Source: Chloroflexota bacterium
GTDB lineage: Bacteria; Chloroflexota; Dehalococcoidia; Lucifugimonadales; UBA2962
DNA: 46,403 bases
NCBI GenBank assembly: GCA_003228095.2
Contig: QGNM01000010.1
Location: 1-46,403 of the forward strand
Reading direction: 5' to 3'
The notes beneath the pieces were generated by a model. That model searched no databases. It saw only the letters and a list, made by a program, of their open reading frames with translations, and was not told where the DNA came from. Shown here in pieces: positions 1 to 7,736 of the stretch; the stretch's first letter is position 1; each line of letters opens with the position of its first letter. The position numbers were made by a program, and so were the translations under genes.

Positions 1-1398
1 GATGAAGATGATGAAGGGGAAAATGGTGAAGCAAATAAAGACTCCACTTCAGTGAAAGATAAACGAGCAGCAGAAGCGGCATTAAAGGAAGCTGACTGGT
101 CTAACTACGAAGCTGCAGAAATGATCGATGATCCTGTTCGTATGTATCTACGAGAAATTGGTCGAGTCAGCTTATTAAAGGCTCATGAAGAAAGGGTTTT
201 GGCCCGAAACATGGAGTCATCTGGTTATATAGAGAGCCTAACTGAGCAGTTATCTAGTCCTGATGGTAGACCACCACAAGCCTGGCAAATAGTGTTACAT
301 TTCCTAAATAGTGCTTGCTCATCAACCGACACCATTAATGCTTTAAGCAGATTCATGAATATAGAAGATGAATTGACATTAGGAGAACTCCGTTTTCGTG
401 GCAAAGTAAGGACCACTCTTGACGGAGGAACTTCCGAAGAGCTATTAAATTATTTAGGCGAAATCCTGAATAAAGAACCCTTAGAAGCCAAAGATGATTT
501 GTTGCAGTTATCCCTTAACTGTCGATTACTTCCAAAAGAAGTTTTACAGTTAATAGATATAAATGCACCTCTAAAAGACATAAAAAAGCAGATAGAGAGC
601 CCTAAGTTAACTAAAGATCTTGAGTCTTATGAATTAGTATTTCGTAAATATTTCGAGGATATAGATACTGCCGGAGTAGACGCTCAAAAACACTTAGCTG
701 AAGCCAACTTACGACTTGTTGTATCTGTAGCAAAAAAATATATCGGTCGAGGCATGTCTCTTTTGGACCTGATTCAAGAAGGCAATATAGGACTTATTCG
801 AGCAGTCGAAAAATTCGATTACCGAAAAGGATACAAATTTTCCACTTACGCTACCTGGTGGATAAGGCAAGCTATCACCAGAGCTATAGCAGACCAAGCA
901 AGAACAATCAGAATACCAGTTCATATGGTTGAAACTATTAACAAGCTTCTGAGAGTAAGTAGGCGCCTGGTTCAAGAATATGGAAGAGAACCAACCAGCG
1001 AGGAAATAGGAGCTGGTATGGAAGTGCCTCCAGATAAAGTGAGGGAAATATTAAAAATTTCTCAAGAGCCAGTATCTTTGGAGACCCCCATTGGAGAAGA
1101 GGAAGACAGTCATCTCGGAGATTTTATAGAAGATAAAAACACATTAGCCCCTTCAGATGCCGCATCATATCAGCTATTGAGAGAGCAGGTGGATGATGTA
1201 TTATTTACTCTTAGTGAACGAGAGGCCAGGGTCTTACAATTACGCTTCGGATTAGAAGATGGGCGAAGCAGAACTCTAGAAGAGGTCGGACGTGACTTTG
1301 GTGTGACTCGGGAGCGCATAAGGCAGATTGAAGCCAAAGCCTTACGTAAACTCCGCCATCCAACTCGATCTAAAAAACTAAGGGACTTCTTAGAATAA
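1..1398 (+). CDS. rpoD: Principal RNA polymerase sigma factor (RpoD/SigA), 5'-truncated by window edge
   Basis: Primary sigma-70 factor that directs RNA polymerase to housekeeping promoters. The first start-like codon is GTG at 52, but the frame is open without a stop to base 1 and encodes an acidic stretch ([10 protein letters not shown]), typical of the linker near region 1.1, so the gene begins outside the window. Counting from base 52, region 1.2 is seen at about residues 26-60 ([17 protein letters not shown]), region 2 around 217-290 ([16 protein letters not shown], then [10 protein letters not shown] and [13 protein letters not shown]), region 3 follows, and region 4 with its helix-turn-helix ends the protein ([19 protein letters not shown]). 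A non-conserved insert separates regions 1.2 and 2, as in other group 1 factors. The TWWIRQAI and RIPVHM motifs distinguish it from alternative sigma factors. The next gene starts 115 bases downstream on the same strand. Confidence 0.95.
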   Translation, partial: DEDDEGENGEANKDSTSVKDKRAAEAALKEADWSNYEAAEMIDDPVRMYLREIGRVSLLKAHEERVLARNMESSGYIESLTEQLSSPDGRPPQAWQIVLHFLNSACSSTDTINALSRFMNIEDELTLGELRFRGKVRTTLDGGTSEELLNYLGEILNKEPLEAKDDLLQLSLNCRLLPKEVLQLIDINAPLKDIKKQIESPKLTKDLESYELVFRKYFEDIDTAGVDAQKHLAEANLRLVVSVAKKYIGRGMSLLDLIQEGNIGLIRAVEKFDYRKGYKFSTYATWWIRQAITRAIADQARTIRIPVHMVETINKLLRVSRRLVQEYGREPTSEEIGAGMEVPPDKVREILKISQEPVSLETPIGEEEDSHLGDFIEDKNTLAPSDAASYQLLREQVDDVLFTLSEREARVLQLRFGLEDGRSRTLEEVGRDFGVTRERIRQIEAKALRKLRHPTRSKKLRDFLE

Positions 1399-1513
1399 AT
1401 CTCATGTATCTTCTTGATCAATCCAATCAACATCTCGCAAGCATCAATCGAGGTGAATATAAGCATTTATCTATTAAAATGTTTGTATATAACACCGAGC
1501 ACGATAGGTAAAA

Positions 1514-2602
1514 ATGCCTAAGTCACCAAAAGTTGCTGTAATAAATACTACTCCTGACACAATAATTCAAGATATTAAAAAGGTAATGAAGCTTGCCGAG
1601 TATGAAAAGCATTTGCCCAAAAATCTTGATACTTTGTTAAAAATAAATATTTCTTGGCAACATTATTATCCAGCTTGCTCTACTACTCCCTGGCAATTGG
1701 ATGGCGTAATACAAACATTGTCTGAAGATGGTTACAAAAATTTAATTCCTGCTCATAATGGAACAGTCGTAGTGGATCCAATTGAAGGAGCTTTTAATAA
1801 TCGCCACACTGCTGTGGAAAATATGCATAATCTTCAACCTATTTATCTCGACGTGCCTCCAACTGAATGGACTGATTACAAGCCATCAGAAAACATGTTA
1901 GTACTAGACAGCGTTTACCCTGACGGAATAAAAATACCCACTTGTTTTGCTGGGAAAAACATTATTCATTTACCTACAGTAAAGACTCACGTATTTACAA
2001 GCATGACTGGAGCAATGAAAAATGCGTTTGGCGGTTTACTACATCGTCAGCGACACTGGACTCACGCTGTTATACATGAAACCTTAGTAGATTTATTAAG
2101 AATACAAAAAGAATTGCACCCTGGAATTTTTGCCGTTATGGATGGAACGTTGGCCGGGGATGGACCTGGCCCTAGAGCGATGAGGTGGCATGAAAAAAAT
2201 GTATTAATAGCTTCTGCTGATCAGGTAGCAATAGATGCTGTCGCAGCAAAATTAATGGGCTTGGATCCGATGAATTTAAAGTTTATCCGGCTGGCAGATG
2301 AAGCTGGCCTTGGAGTAGGGCGGATTAAAGATATCGACATAGTAGGAAATAATATATCCGCTGAAAACTGGCACTTCTCAGTACATGAAAATACATTTGC
2401 AAGCAAAGGTCAAAAACTTATATATTGGGGTCCTTTGAAGCCAATAGAGCGATTTCTTTTACGATCATTTTTAGCACCTCTAGCTTTTATTGCGTCAAAC
2501 ATTTATCACAACGAATATTGGCTTAGATTCGTCGGGCGTAAACGCATCCATGCTGCAATGGAGACCGGTTGGGGCAAGCTGTTCAAACAATATCAATCTT
2601 AA
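1514..2602 (+). CDS. DUF362 domain protein
   Basis: A 362-aa protein of the DUF362 family, whose members are often linked to iron-sulfur proteins but have no agreed reaction. Visible family signs are the central block around residues 150-185 (IIHLPTVKTHVFTSMTGAMKN and AFGGLL), the following VMDGTLAGDGPGP and the IASADQVAIDAVAAKLMGL segment. The ferredoxin-type CxxC clusters found at the C-terminus of some relatives are absent, so this is the short form. The C-terminal 60 residues hold a hydrophobic stretch (FLLRSFLAPLAFIASNIY) that may touch the membrane. The stop TAA at 2600-2602 shares its last base with the ATG of the next gene (TAATG), so the two are probably translated together. Function is unknown. 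Confidence 0.8.
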   Translation: MPKSPKVAVINTTPDTIIQDIKKVMKLAEYEKHLPKNLDTLLKINISWQHYYPACSTTPWQLDGVIQTLSEDGYKNLIPAHNGTVVVDPIEGAFNNRHTAVENMHNLQPIYLDVPPTEWTDYKPSENMLVLDSVYPDGIKIPTCFAGKNIIHLPTVKTHVFTSMTGAMKNAFGGLLHRQRHWTHAVIHETLVDLLRIQKELHPGIFAVMDGTLAGDGPGPRAMRWHEKNVLIASADQVAIDAVAAKLMGLDPMNLKFIRLADEAGLGVGRIKDIDIVGNNISAENWHFSVHENTFASKGQKLIYWGPLKPIERFLLRSFLAPLAFIASNIYHNEYWLRFVGRKRIHAAMETGWGKLFKQYQS

Positions 2603-3753
2603 TGTCATCACCCACAATGAATCAACCTGATTTCAAATTAGTTGACGATAATCAATCAATGAAATTGATGGCCAAACAAGTATCAAATGAGTCAATAGTT
2701 GCTCTCGACCTTGAAGCTAATGGAATGCATCGTTATCCTGAAAGAGTTTGTCTAATACAGCTTGCTATTCCAAACAATATTTACATAATTGACCCACTAT
2801 CCAACATAGATATGTCACCAATATGTGACATTGTTGAAAACAGCAATATTGAAAAGATTATGCACGCCGTAAGTTACGACGTTAGATGCCTTAAAAGAGA
2901 ATGGGGGATTAAGATAAATAATTTATTTGATCCAGCAATAGCTGCATCATTTCTTGGGATTAAAAAAACTGGGCTAGCTTCAGTTATTGAAGAAATATTA
3001 GGAATTAAAATTGACAAAAGTAAAAAGTTACAAAGATCTGACTGGACTGTTCGTCCATTAAGTAGTAAATCCCTAATATATGCCGCAAATGACGTCGCAC
3101 ATCTAATAAATTTAGGATTAGAGCTAAAAGAGCGATTAAAAGTAATTGGACGATACGATTGGGTTCAAGAAGAATTCCAAAGACAGGTTACTGCCACTTT
3201 CAAATCTATGAACCCGGGAATTGATCTTTTTGCCGTTAAGGGAGGCGGAAGAGTCGATATGTCAAAAATTCCTGTGCTAAGAAGTCTATCCAAACTAAGG
3301 ATTAAGTATGCAGTATTGCATGACAAACCTTTATATAAAATTTTTACCGATAAAACTCTAGTTGAATTATCAAACGCAGATCCTTCTGTTGCATTAAATT
3401 GTAAAGGCTTAGGCATATTTGCATTCGCGCCGTTAAACAATGAATTATTAAATGCTATTCATCGCGGATTACAATCGCCGCCATTTTATGTGCCTAGCAA
3501 AAGCAGACCTCCACTAATGCAACCTGACCAGAAGAAACGCTTGGAACTTTTAAAATTCTGGAGGATAAATATGGGTGCTGAATTAAATATTGACCCCAGT
3601 CTAGTTTGGCCGGCACCCAGCTTAGAGAGAATAGCGATGGATACAACTTTAATAAAAAACGAAATTAATTCTTCCGAAGTACGTCGCTGGCAAGTAAAGG
3701 CCTTCTTGAAGAATTTAAGTGTATTCATACAAGATAATGGATTAAATCGATAG
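2602..3753 (+). CDS. rnd: Ribonuclease D-type 3'-5' exonuclease with HRDC domain
   Basis: DEDD-family 3'-5' exoribonuclease, expected to trim tRNA and other stable RNA precursors. With the start at ATG 2602 the protein has 383 residues. ExoI is ALDLEANG (D36 and E38), ExoII is MHAVSYDVRCL, and ExoIII is YAANDV (the YxxxD form), so all acidic metal ligands appear present. A C-terminal HRDC-like region includes KKRLELLKFW and a following WPAPSLERIA-type helix end, matching RNase D more than a bare DEDD nuclease. An upstream TTG at 2569 is also in frame, but it lies inside the DUF362 gene. The ATG at 2602, which overlaps that gene's stop codon, or the ATG at 2617 is more likely. Confidence 0.9.
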   Translation: MSSPTMNQPDFKLVDDNQSMKLMAKQVSNESIVALDLEANGMHRYPERVCLIQLAIPNNIYIIDPLSNIDMSPICDIVENSNIEKIMHAVSYDVRCLKREWGIKINNLFDPAIAASFLGIKKTGLASVIEEILGIKIDKSKKLQRSDWTVRPLSSKSLIYAANDVAHLINLGLELKERLKVIGRYDWVQEEFQRQVTATFKSMNPGIDLFAVKGGGRVDMSKIPVLRSLSKLRIKYAVLHDKPLYKIFTDKTLVELSNADPSVALNCKGLGIFAFAPLNNELLNAIHRGLQSPPFYVPSKSRPPLMQPDQKKRLELLKFWRINMGAELNIDPSLVWPAPSLERIAMDTTLIKNEINSSEVRRWQVKAFLKNLSVFIQDNGLNR

Positions 3754-3768
3754 CTCTAAGAGTGCGAA

Positions 3769-3798
3769 TTAAACATTTTTACTTATAACAAGTATAAT
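3769..3798 (+). promoter_or_regulatory. Candidate sigma-70 promoter for the aminotransferase/amidase pair
   Basis: TTAAAC at 3769-3774 and a perfect TATAAT at 3793-3798 are separated by 18 bases and end 29 bases before the chosen start at 3828. The spacing and the -10 box fit a housekeeping promoter, but the -35 box is weak. Seen by eye only. Confidence 0.4.
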
Positions 3799-3827
3799 TC
3801 CTTGATACTAAAACAAGGAGTATGCTC

Positions 3828-4736
3828 ATGAGTGAATTTATTGCTTATCTAAACGGTGAATGGGTTCCCAGAAGCGAATTAAAGGTTCATGTAGATGATA
3901 GAGGATTCAGAGTAGGCGACACTGTATTTGACGTGACTAGGACATTTAACGGAACATCTTTTTTGCTGGATAGACATATCGACAGACTTTATCGATCCAT
4001 GAAATACGTCAGGATAGATATTGGTATTTCTATTAAGGAAATGGTGAGACTTACAGAAGAGGCTGTAGAAAAAAACCTAGGATTTATTGAAGAACACGGA
4101 GATTTTGACATATGGCATGCAATTACTCGAGGTCCTGGCAGATGGGCTTATGAGGCGAATTCTCCAACAGTAATTATAGATGTCGCCCCTATACCCTGGG
4201 ATTGGTTTGGTAGTGATTTGAATGGGGCCAAAGGTGTAATAACCAAAACTCGTTCTATGTCATCTCAAACAGTTGACCCTAAGATTAAACATCACAGTAG
4301 GCTTAATTTTAACCTTGCAGAAATGGAAGCTGGTGATATTGAAGATCATGGTTGGCCTGTACTCACAGACGCCTCTGGTAATTTAACGGAAGGAGTTGGT
4401 TATAACTTATTTACAGTTACCAATGGGATTATAAGAACGCCTACCGACACATCAATTCTTCAAGGCATTTCAAGAGGGTATGTCTTTGAGATAGCAGAGC
4501 AATTAGGTATGCAAGTTATAGAAGAAGATATGCAGCCTTATGACTTATACACAGCTGATGAGGCATTTTTTTCGTCCACGCCTTACTGCTTGCTTCCAGT
4601 AACATCTTTCGATAAACGTGAAATTGGAGACGGGAAACCTGGCCCTGTCTTCAAACAACTAATTTCAGCTTGGTCAGAAAGGGTTGGAGTAGATGTTGTC
4701 GATCAGGCAGAGAAGCATTATCAAAAAATGCTATAG
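3828..4736 (+). CDS. Class IV aminotransferase (branched-chain/D-amino-acid transaminase family)
   Basis: PLP-dependent fold type IV aminotransferase, 302 residues. The N-terminus (AYLNGEWVPRSE, then HVDDRGFRVGD) is characteristic, where family members read 'DRGFxxGD'. The Schiff-base lysine is probably K154 in PKIKHHSRLNF, and the PLP-phosphate/Glu motif is LTEGVGYNLFTV, with E188. The C-terminal DEAFFSSTPYCLLPV block matches the usual 'DEvFltgT' element. Start choice: the longer ORF opens at ATG 3822, but AGGAG at 3816-3820 lies only 1 base from it and 7 bases from ATG 3828, so 3828 is preferred. Substrate cannot be read from sequence; branched-chain amino acids, D-alanine and (R)-amines are all used in this family. 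The acetamidase gene follows 25 bases downstream. Confidence 0.88.
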   Translation: MSEFIAYLNGEWVPRSELKVHVDDRGFRVGDTVFDVTRTFNGTSFLLDRHIDRLYRSMKYVRIDIGISIKEMVRLTEEAVEKNLGFIEEHGDFDIWHAITRGPGRWAYEANSPTVIIDVAPIPWDWFGSDLNGAKGVITKTRSMSSQTVDPKIKHHSRLNFNLAEMEAGDIEDHGWPVLTDASGNLTEGVGYNLFTVTNGIIRTPTDTSILQGISRGYVFEIAEQLGMQVIEEDMQPYDLYTADEAFFSSTPYCLLPVTSFDKREIGDGKPGPVFKQLISAWSERVGVDVVDQAEKHYQKML

Positions 4737-4761
4737 ATACATATCCCAAAGGAAAGTTTAA

Positions 4762-5724
4762 ATGCAACGTATTACAAGAGATCAGTCTTTAACTTATGAG
4801 TTAAGCAGTCTTAAAAACCCGCTTATCTCTGTAAAACAGGGGGAATCATTTCAACTGGAAACATGGGACGCCGGGTCTGGCCTAATAACCTCTTCTGATG
4901 ATTATGTAAAAGTAAGATCCTCAAAAGAGTGGCAATCGGATCCGGTAAAAGGTAACCCTGTTGCAGGGCCTATTTTTGTGGAAGGAGCCGAAAGGGGTGA
5001 TTTACTAGAAATTACAATTGAATCCATTGAGCCAGCCGAATACGGTTGGACTATGTTCGCACATGATATAGGGCCTTTAGGTGATTCAATCAAGTGGAAA
5101 GATCTCAGTAAGGGGCAAATACATATTATTAAGCACCTACCTGGCCCATCAGGAACCACAAGAGATGGTAAGGGAGATTTAAATGATAAACATACTTGGG
5201 ATTTATCTCCTATGATTGGAACTATAGCGGTCGCTCCAGATAGAGAAGTTGAGTCTACTACAATGGGGCAGGGTCCTTTCGGGGGTAATCTTGACATGAG
5301 AGATGTTAAAGAGGGCACTAAAGTTTACTTAAATATTTACCATCCTGGAGGACTTTTATATATAGGTGATGTTCATGGGTCACAAGGTGATACCGAATAT
5401 TATGGAGCGGCCGATGAGACTTCTGCCACAGTCACGGTAAGTGCTAAGGTCATAAAAAATAAACGTATCCCATTTGTACGTTTGGAAAAGCCTGAATCAA
5501 TAATTTCCGTTTTTTCATATCGCCCTTTAGAAACCGCGATCCATGAAGCCGTTGATGATTTGATGAATTGGCTGGTAGAAGAATATAAATTTACTGCCGA
5601 GGAAGCTTACATTCATACGTGTGTTAATCCAGATTTTCGTATCAACGTTTATCAAATGGTTAGAATGGGCAGCCTTGAATACACTGTTGGTGCAGAAATA
5701 CCTAAAAAATACTTAGTATCTTAA
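4762..5724 (+). CDS. Acetamidase/formamidase family protein
   Basis: A 320-aa member of the FmdA/AmdA family, metal-dependent amidases that release ammonia from formamide, acetamide or related short amides. Family signatures are NPVAGPIFVEGAERGD (about residues 61-76), the GGNLDMRDVKEGTKVYL block (about 174-190) and YHPGGLLYIGDVHGSQGD (about 193-210), whose His and Asp residues are expected to form the active site. Length is normal for the family. A purine-rich AAAGGAAAG element precedes the ATG. It sits 25 bases after the aminotransferase gene and is probably co-transcribed, suggesting a shared role in nitrogen release from organic compounds; that link is inference. Its convergent neighbour is the SDR gene, 34 bases away. 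Confidence 0.9.
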   Translation: MQRITRDQSLTYELSSLKNPLISVKQGESFQLETWDAGSGLITSSDDYVKVRSSKEWQSDPVKGNPVAGPIFVEGAERGDLLEITIESIEPAEYGWTMFAHDIGPLGDSIKWKDLSKGQIHIIKHLPGPSGTTRDGKGDLNDKHTWDLSPMIGTIAVAPDREVESTTMGQGPFGGNLDMRDVKEGTKVYLNIYHPGGLLYIGDVHGSQGDTEYYGAADETSATVTVSAKVIKNKRIPFVRLEKPESIISVFSYRPLETAIHEAVDDLMNWLVEEYKFTAEEAYIHTCVNPDFRINVYQMVRMGSLEYTVGAEIPKKYLVS

Positions 5725-5758
5725 AGAAAATCGGCTGTGTTTCTACAGATGTGTTAAA

Positions 5759-6571
5759 TTAACCTGGTAAGCCTTTAGCAAGCATACCGCCGTCGATTAC
5801 AAATTCTGATCCGGTTACATAGGTTGATTCATCTGAGGCAAGGTAAAGCACCAAGTTCGCAACATCTATTGCAGTACCAAGCCGGCCGAGAGGTATCCAA
5901 TTTAACCTGGGATCTTCAAAATCAGGGTCATTGTCTACTATATCCTTCATAGCAGATCTTGCGAGAGGGGTGTCAAGTTCACCTGGATGAAGAGAATTGA
6001 CCCTGATACCTTCACTTGCATATTGCAAAGCAGCCGTTTTTGTTAACAGCCGATTCGCTCCTTTCGCCGCAGCATAAGACGCTGAAAAACCCCCGCCAAC
6101 TATCCCGTCGGTTGAGGACATGTTAATTATGGATCCTGATTTATTTTTTCTCATTTGGGGAACGACATGCTTTATACCCAGCATGCAGCCTTTGCCGTGC
6201 ATATCCATCTGTGAATTCCACATTTCGACAGTTGTTTCATCTACGGACCCAGGGGCAGTTGTTCCTGCACTGCTAACCAGTATATCTAATCTGCCAAAAA
6301 CATCGATCGTTTTATTTACTGCCTCTATCCAATCACATTCCAAAGTAACATCAAGTTTTATGAACTCAGCCTTCCCTCCCATTTGACGTATTTCTGAGGC
6401 CGTTTTCTCACCATTATCTACATCAATATCGCCCAAGATTACACTAGCTCCATGTTCAACTAAAAGGCGAGCAGATGCGCCTCCAAAACCCATTACTTGA
6501 CCAGAAACACCCTGGGCTGCCCCACTTATTAAAGCTACCTTGCCATCCACTCTTTTTTCTTGATCAATCAT
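5759..6571 (-). CDS. Short-chain dehydrogenase/reductase (SDR), classical type with enlarged glycine loop
   Basis: NAD(P)-dependent alcohol/ketone oxidoreductase, 270 residues. The catalytic Ser lies in MSSTDG (152/153), and the YxxxK pair is Y166/K170 in SASYAAAKGA. The C-terminal YVTGSEFVIDGG block is typical. Acid residues at the end of strand 2 (LGDID) favour NAD over NADP. Two oddities: the nucleotide-binding loop reads SGAAQGVSGQVMGFGGASA, several residues longer than the usual TGxxxGIG, and the usual NNAG motif is SSAG. TAGGA lies just upstream of the ATG. It follows the LLM oxidoreductase gene by 28 bases on the minus strand, so the two probably form an operon. Substrate unknown. Confidence 0.92.
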   Translation of the reverse strand: MIDQEKRVDGKVALISGAAQGVSGQVMGFGGASARLLVEHGASVILGDIDVDNGEKTASEIRQMGGKAEFIKLDVTLECDWIEAVNKTIDVFGRLDILVSSAGTTAPGSVDETTVEMWNSQMDMHGKGCMLGIKHVVPQMRKNKSGSIINMSSTDGIVGGGFSASYAAAKGANRLLTKTAALQYASEGIRVNSLHPGELDTPLARSAMKDIVDNDPDFEDPRLNWIPLGRLGTAIDVANLVLYLASDESTYVTGSEFVIDGGMLAKGLPG

Positions 6572-6599
6572 AAATTTCCTATTAAATACATCTTAATTT

Positions 6600-7427
6600 T
6601 CAAAAGGCTGGCATGATTTCATTGGCTATCCATTCAACTCTTTTAATACCTTCTGATTCCGGATAAGACCAAACAATTCCATACTCCTGGCATCCTGCTT
6701 CAGCATAAGAACTTATGTCCCTAAGTGCTTCGTCTGTTGATTGTGGCGGTTCATAAATTTGTATAGCACCATAAACGTCAGAAGATTTACCGAGCTCTTG
6801 TTTTAATTCAGAAAACCTTTGTATGCCCTCTTTATATTCCTCAGGGTTAATCATAGTTGGTATCCAGGCAGAGCCGTATTCCGCCGCTAATTTCATCATT
6901 CTAGGCCCCTTAACCCCAAACCACATTGGCGGGCGCGGCTGGGTAACAGGTTTTGGTTCTAATTCGGCTTGTTTGGACACAAAATATTGGCCTCGATGTT
7001 CAACTGTATCGGTAGTCCACAATTTATCTATCAATTCAACACCTTCAATCGTCTTATCTACCCTTACGGATGTAGGGTCCCATACTGAGTACGCATCAAA
7101 CTCCGGTTGATGCCAGCCTGAACCCACACCCAGAATTGCTCTTCCTTTCGACAATATATCAACTGTTGAAACGATTTTTGCAAGTTGAGCAGGCGGCCTA
7201 AAAGGTATTGGAGTTACACAGGTCCCTATTTTAATCTTGGAGGTCCTTGCTGCAATGTAGGAGAGCATACACCATGCATCCACAGTATCAGGTCCTTCCG
7301 GCATACCATAATGATCCCATATCAAAAACGTAGAAAACCCTACTTCCTCCGCCTTAATAGCTAATTTAGACGCTGTATCAGGGTCACAGAAACCTTTTTT
7401 ATTTGGATATATCAGGCTATATTTCAT
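6600..7427 (-). CDS. LLM-class flavin-dependent oxidoreductase (luciferase-like fold)
   Basis: A 275-aa luciferase-like monooxygenase or F420-dependent oxidoreductase. Visible family elements are the N-terminal strand, AEEVGFSTFLIWDHYG (residues about 27-42), TSKIKIGTCVTPIPFRPP with AQLAKIVSTVDILSKGR, and GVGSGWHQPEFDAYSV, the classic 'G.G.GW...E' block. Residues around 155-185 (ELEPKPVTQPRPPMWFG) form the usual mid-domain 'KP.Q.P.PPi..G' motif. Such proteins use FMN or F420 to oxidise varied small organic molecules; neither cofactor nor substrate can be fixed here. First gene of a probable two-gene minus-strand operon with the SDR downstream. A 162-base divergent region with a perfect palindrome separates it from the small membrane gene. 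Confidence 0.9.
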   Translation of the reverse strand: MKYSLIYPNKKGFCDPDTASKLAIKAEEVGFSTFLIWDHYGMPEGPDTVDAWCMLSYIAARTSKIKIGTCVTPIPFRPPAQLAKIVSTVDILSKGRAILGVGSGWHQPEFDAYSVWDPTSVRVDKTIEGVELIDKLWTTDTVEHRGQYFVSKQAELEPKPVTQPRPPMWFGVKGPRMMKLAAEYGSAWIPTMINPEEYKEGIQRFSELKQELGKSSDVYGAIQIYEPPQSTDEALRDISSYAEAGCQEYGIVWSYPESEGIKRVEWIANEIMPAF

Positions 7428-7529
7428 TGTAAAATACTCTTTGATCCAATCTTAATTTAGAATACATTTAGCTAAGCATTGTATTTCAAAATCGTAAATA
7501 AAGCTGTCTTAAGGAATAAAAACATTTCG

Positions 7530-7551
7530 CAAAACAACTTAAGTTGTTTTG
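7530..7551. promoter_or_regulatory. Perfect 22-bp palindrome, candidate operator
   Basis: Two uninterrupted 11-base half-sites, CAAAACAACTT followed by AAGTTGTTTTG, make a perfect palindrome with no spacer. It lies in the divergent gap between the LLM gene (starts 7427, minus) and the 48-aa membrane gene (starts 7590, plus), 38 bases before the latter. Position and lack of a loop favour a binding site for a dimeric regulator over a terminator. Confidence 0.5.
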
Positions 7552-7589
7552 TTTTCATTAAAGCGAGGAATATTTGTTAGGAAAACAAA

Positions 7590-7736
7590 ATGCCTGAATG
7601 GTGGCTAGAAGCCATGTTGCCAGGCATCACATTTACAATACTTTTCATCATTTGGATAGTGTTACCGTCTCGACCAGAAGAGCCAGATATAGGTTCAAAA
7701 ATTCGTATGCTTTTCAAAGACGATAAAAATGACTAG
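7590..7736 (+). CDS. 48-residue single-span membrane peptide overlapping the permease gene
   Basis: Short ORF of 48 codons: ATG at 7590, TAG at 7734-7736. The peptide starts MPEWWLEAMLPG, continues with one hydrophobic span (about residues 12-25, ITFTILFIIWIVLP), then a polar, charged tail ending FKDDKND. A purine-rich TTAGGAAAAC precedes the ATG, at usable ribosome-binding distance. Its last eight bases (ATGACTAG) contain the start codon of the permease, so the genes are out of frame, overlapping and probably translationally coupled. Seen: the ORF, the overlap and the membrane span. Inferred: a small subunit or stability factor for the permease. I do not recognise a named family. Confidence 0.65.
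   Translation: MPEWWLEAMLPGITFTILFIIWIVLPSRPEEPDIGSKIRMLFKDDKND

Noticed and set aside
2569-2601. Longer ribonuclease D start at TTG 2569
   Set aside because: The extra 11 codons lie inside the DUF362 gene; the TAATG overlap at 2600-2604 is a better start.
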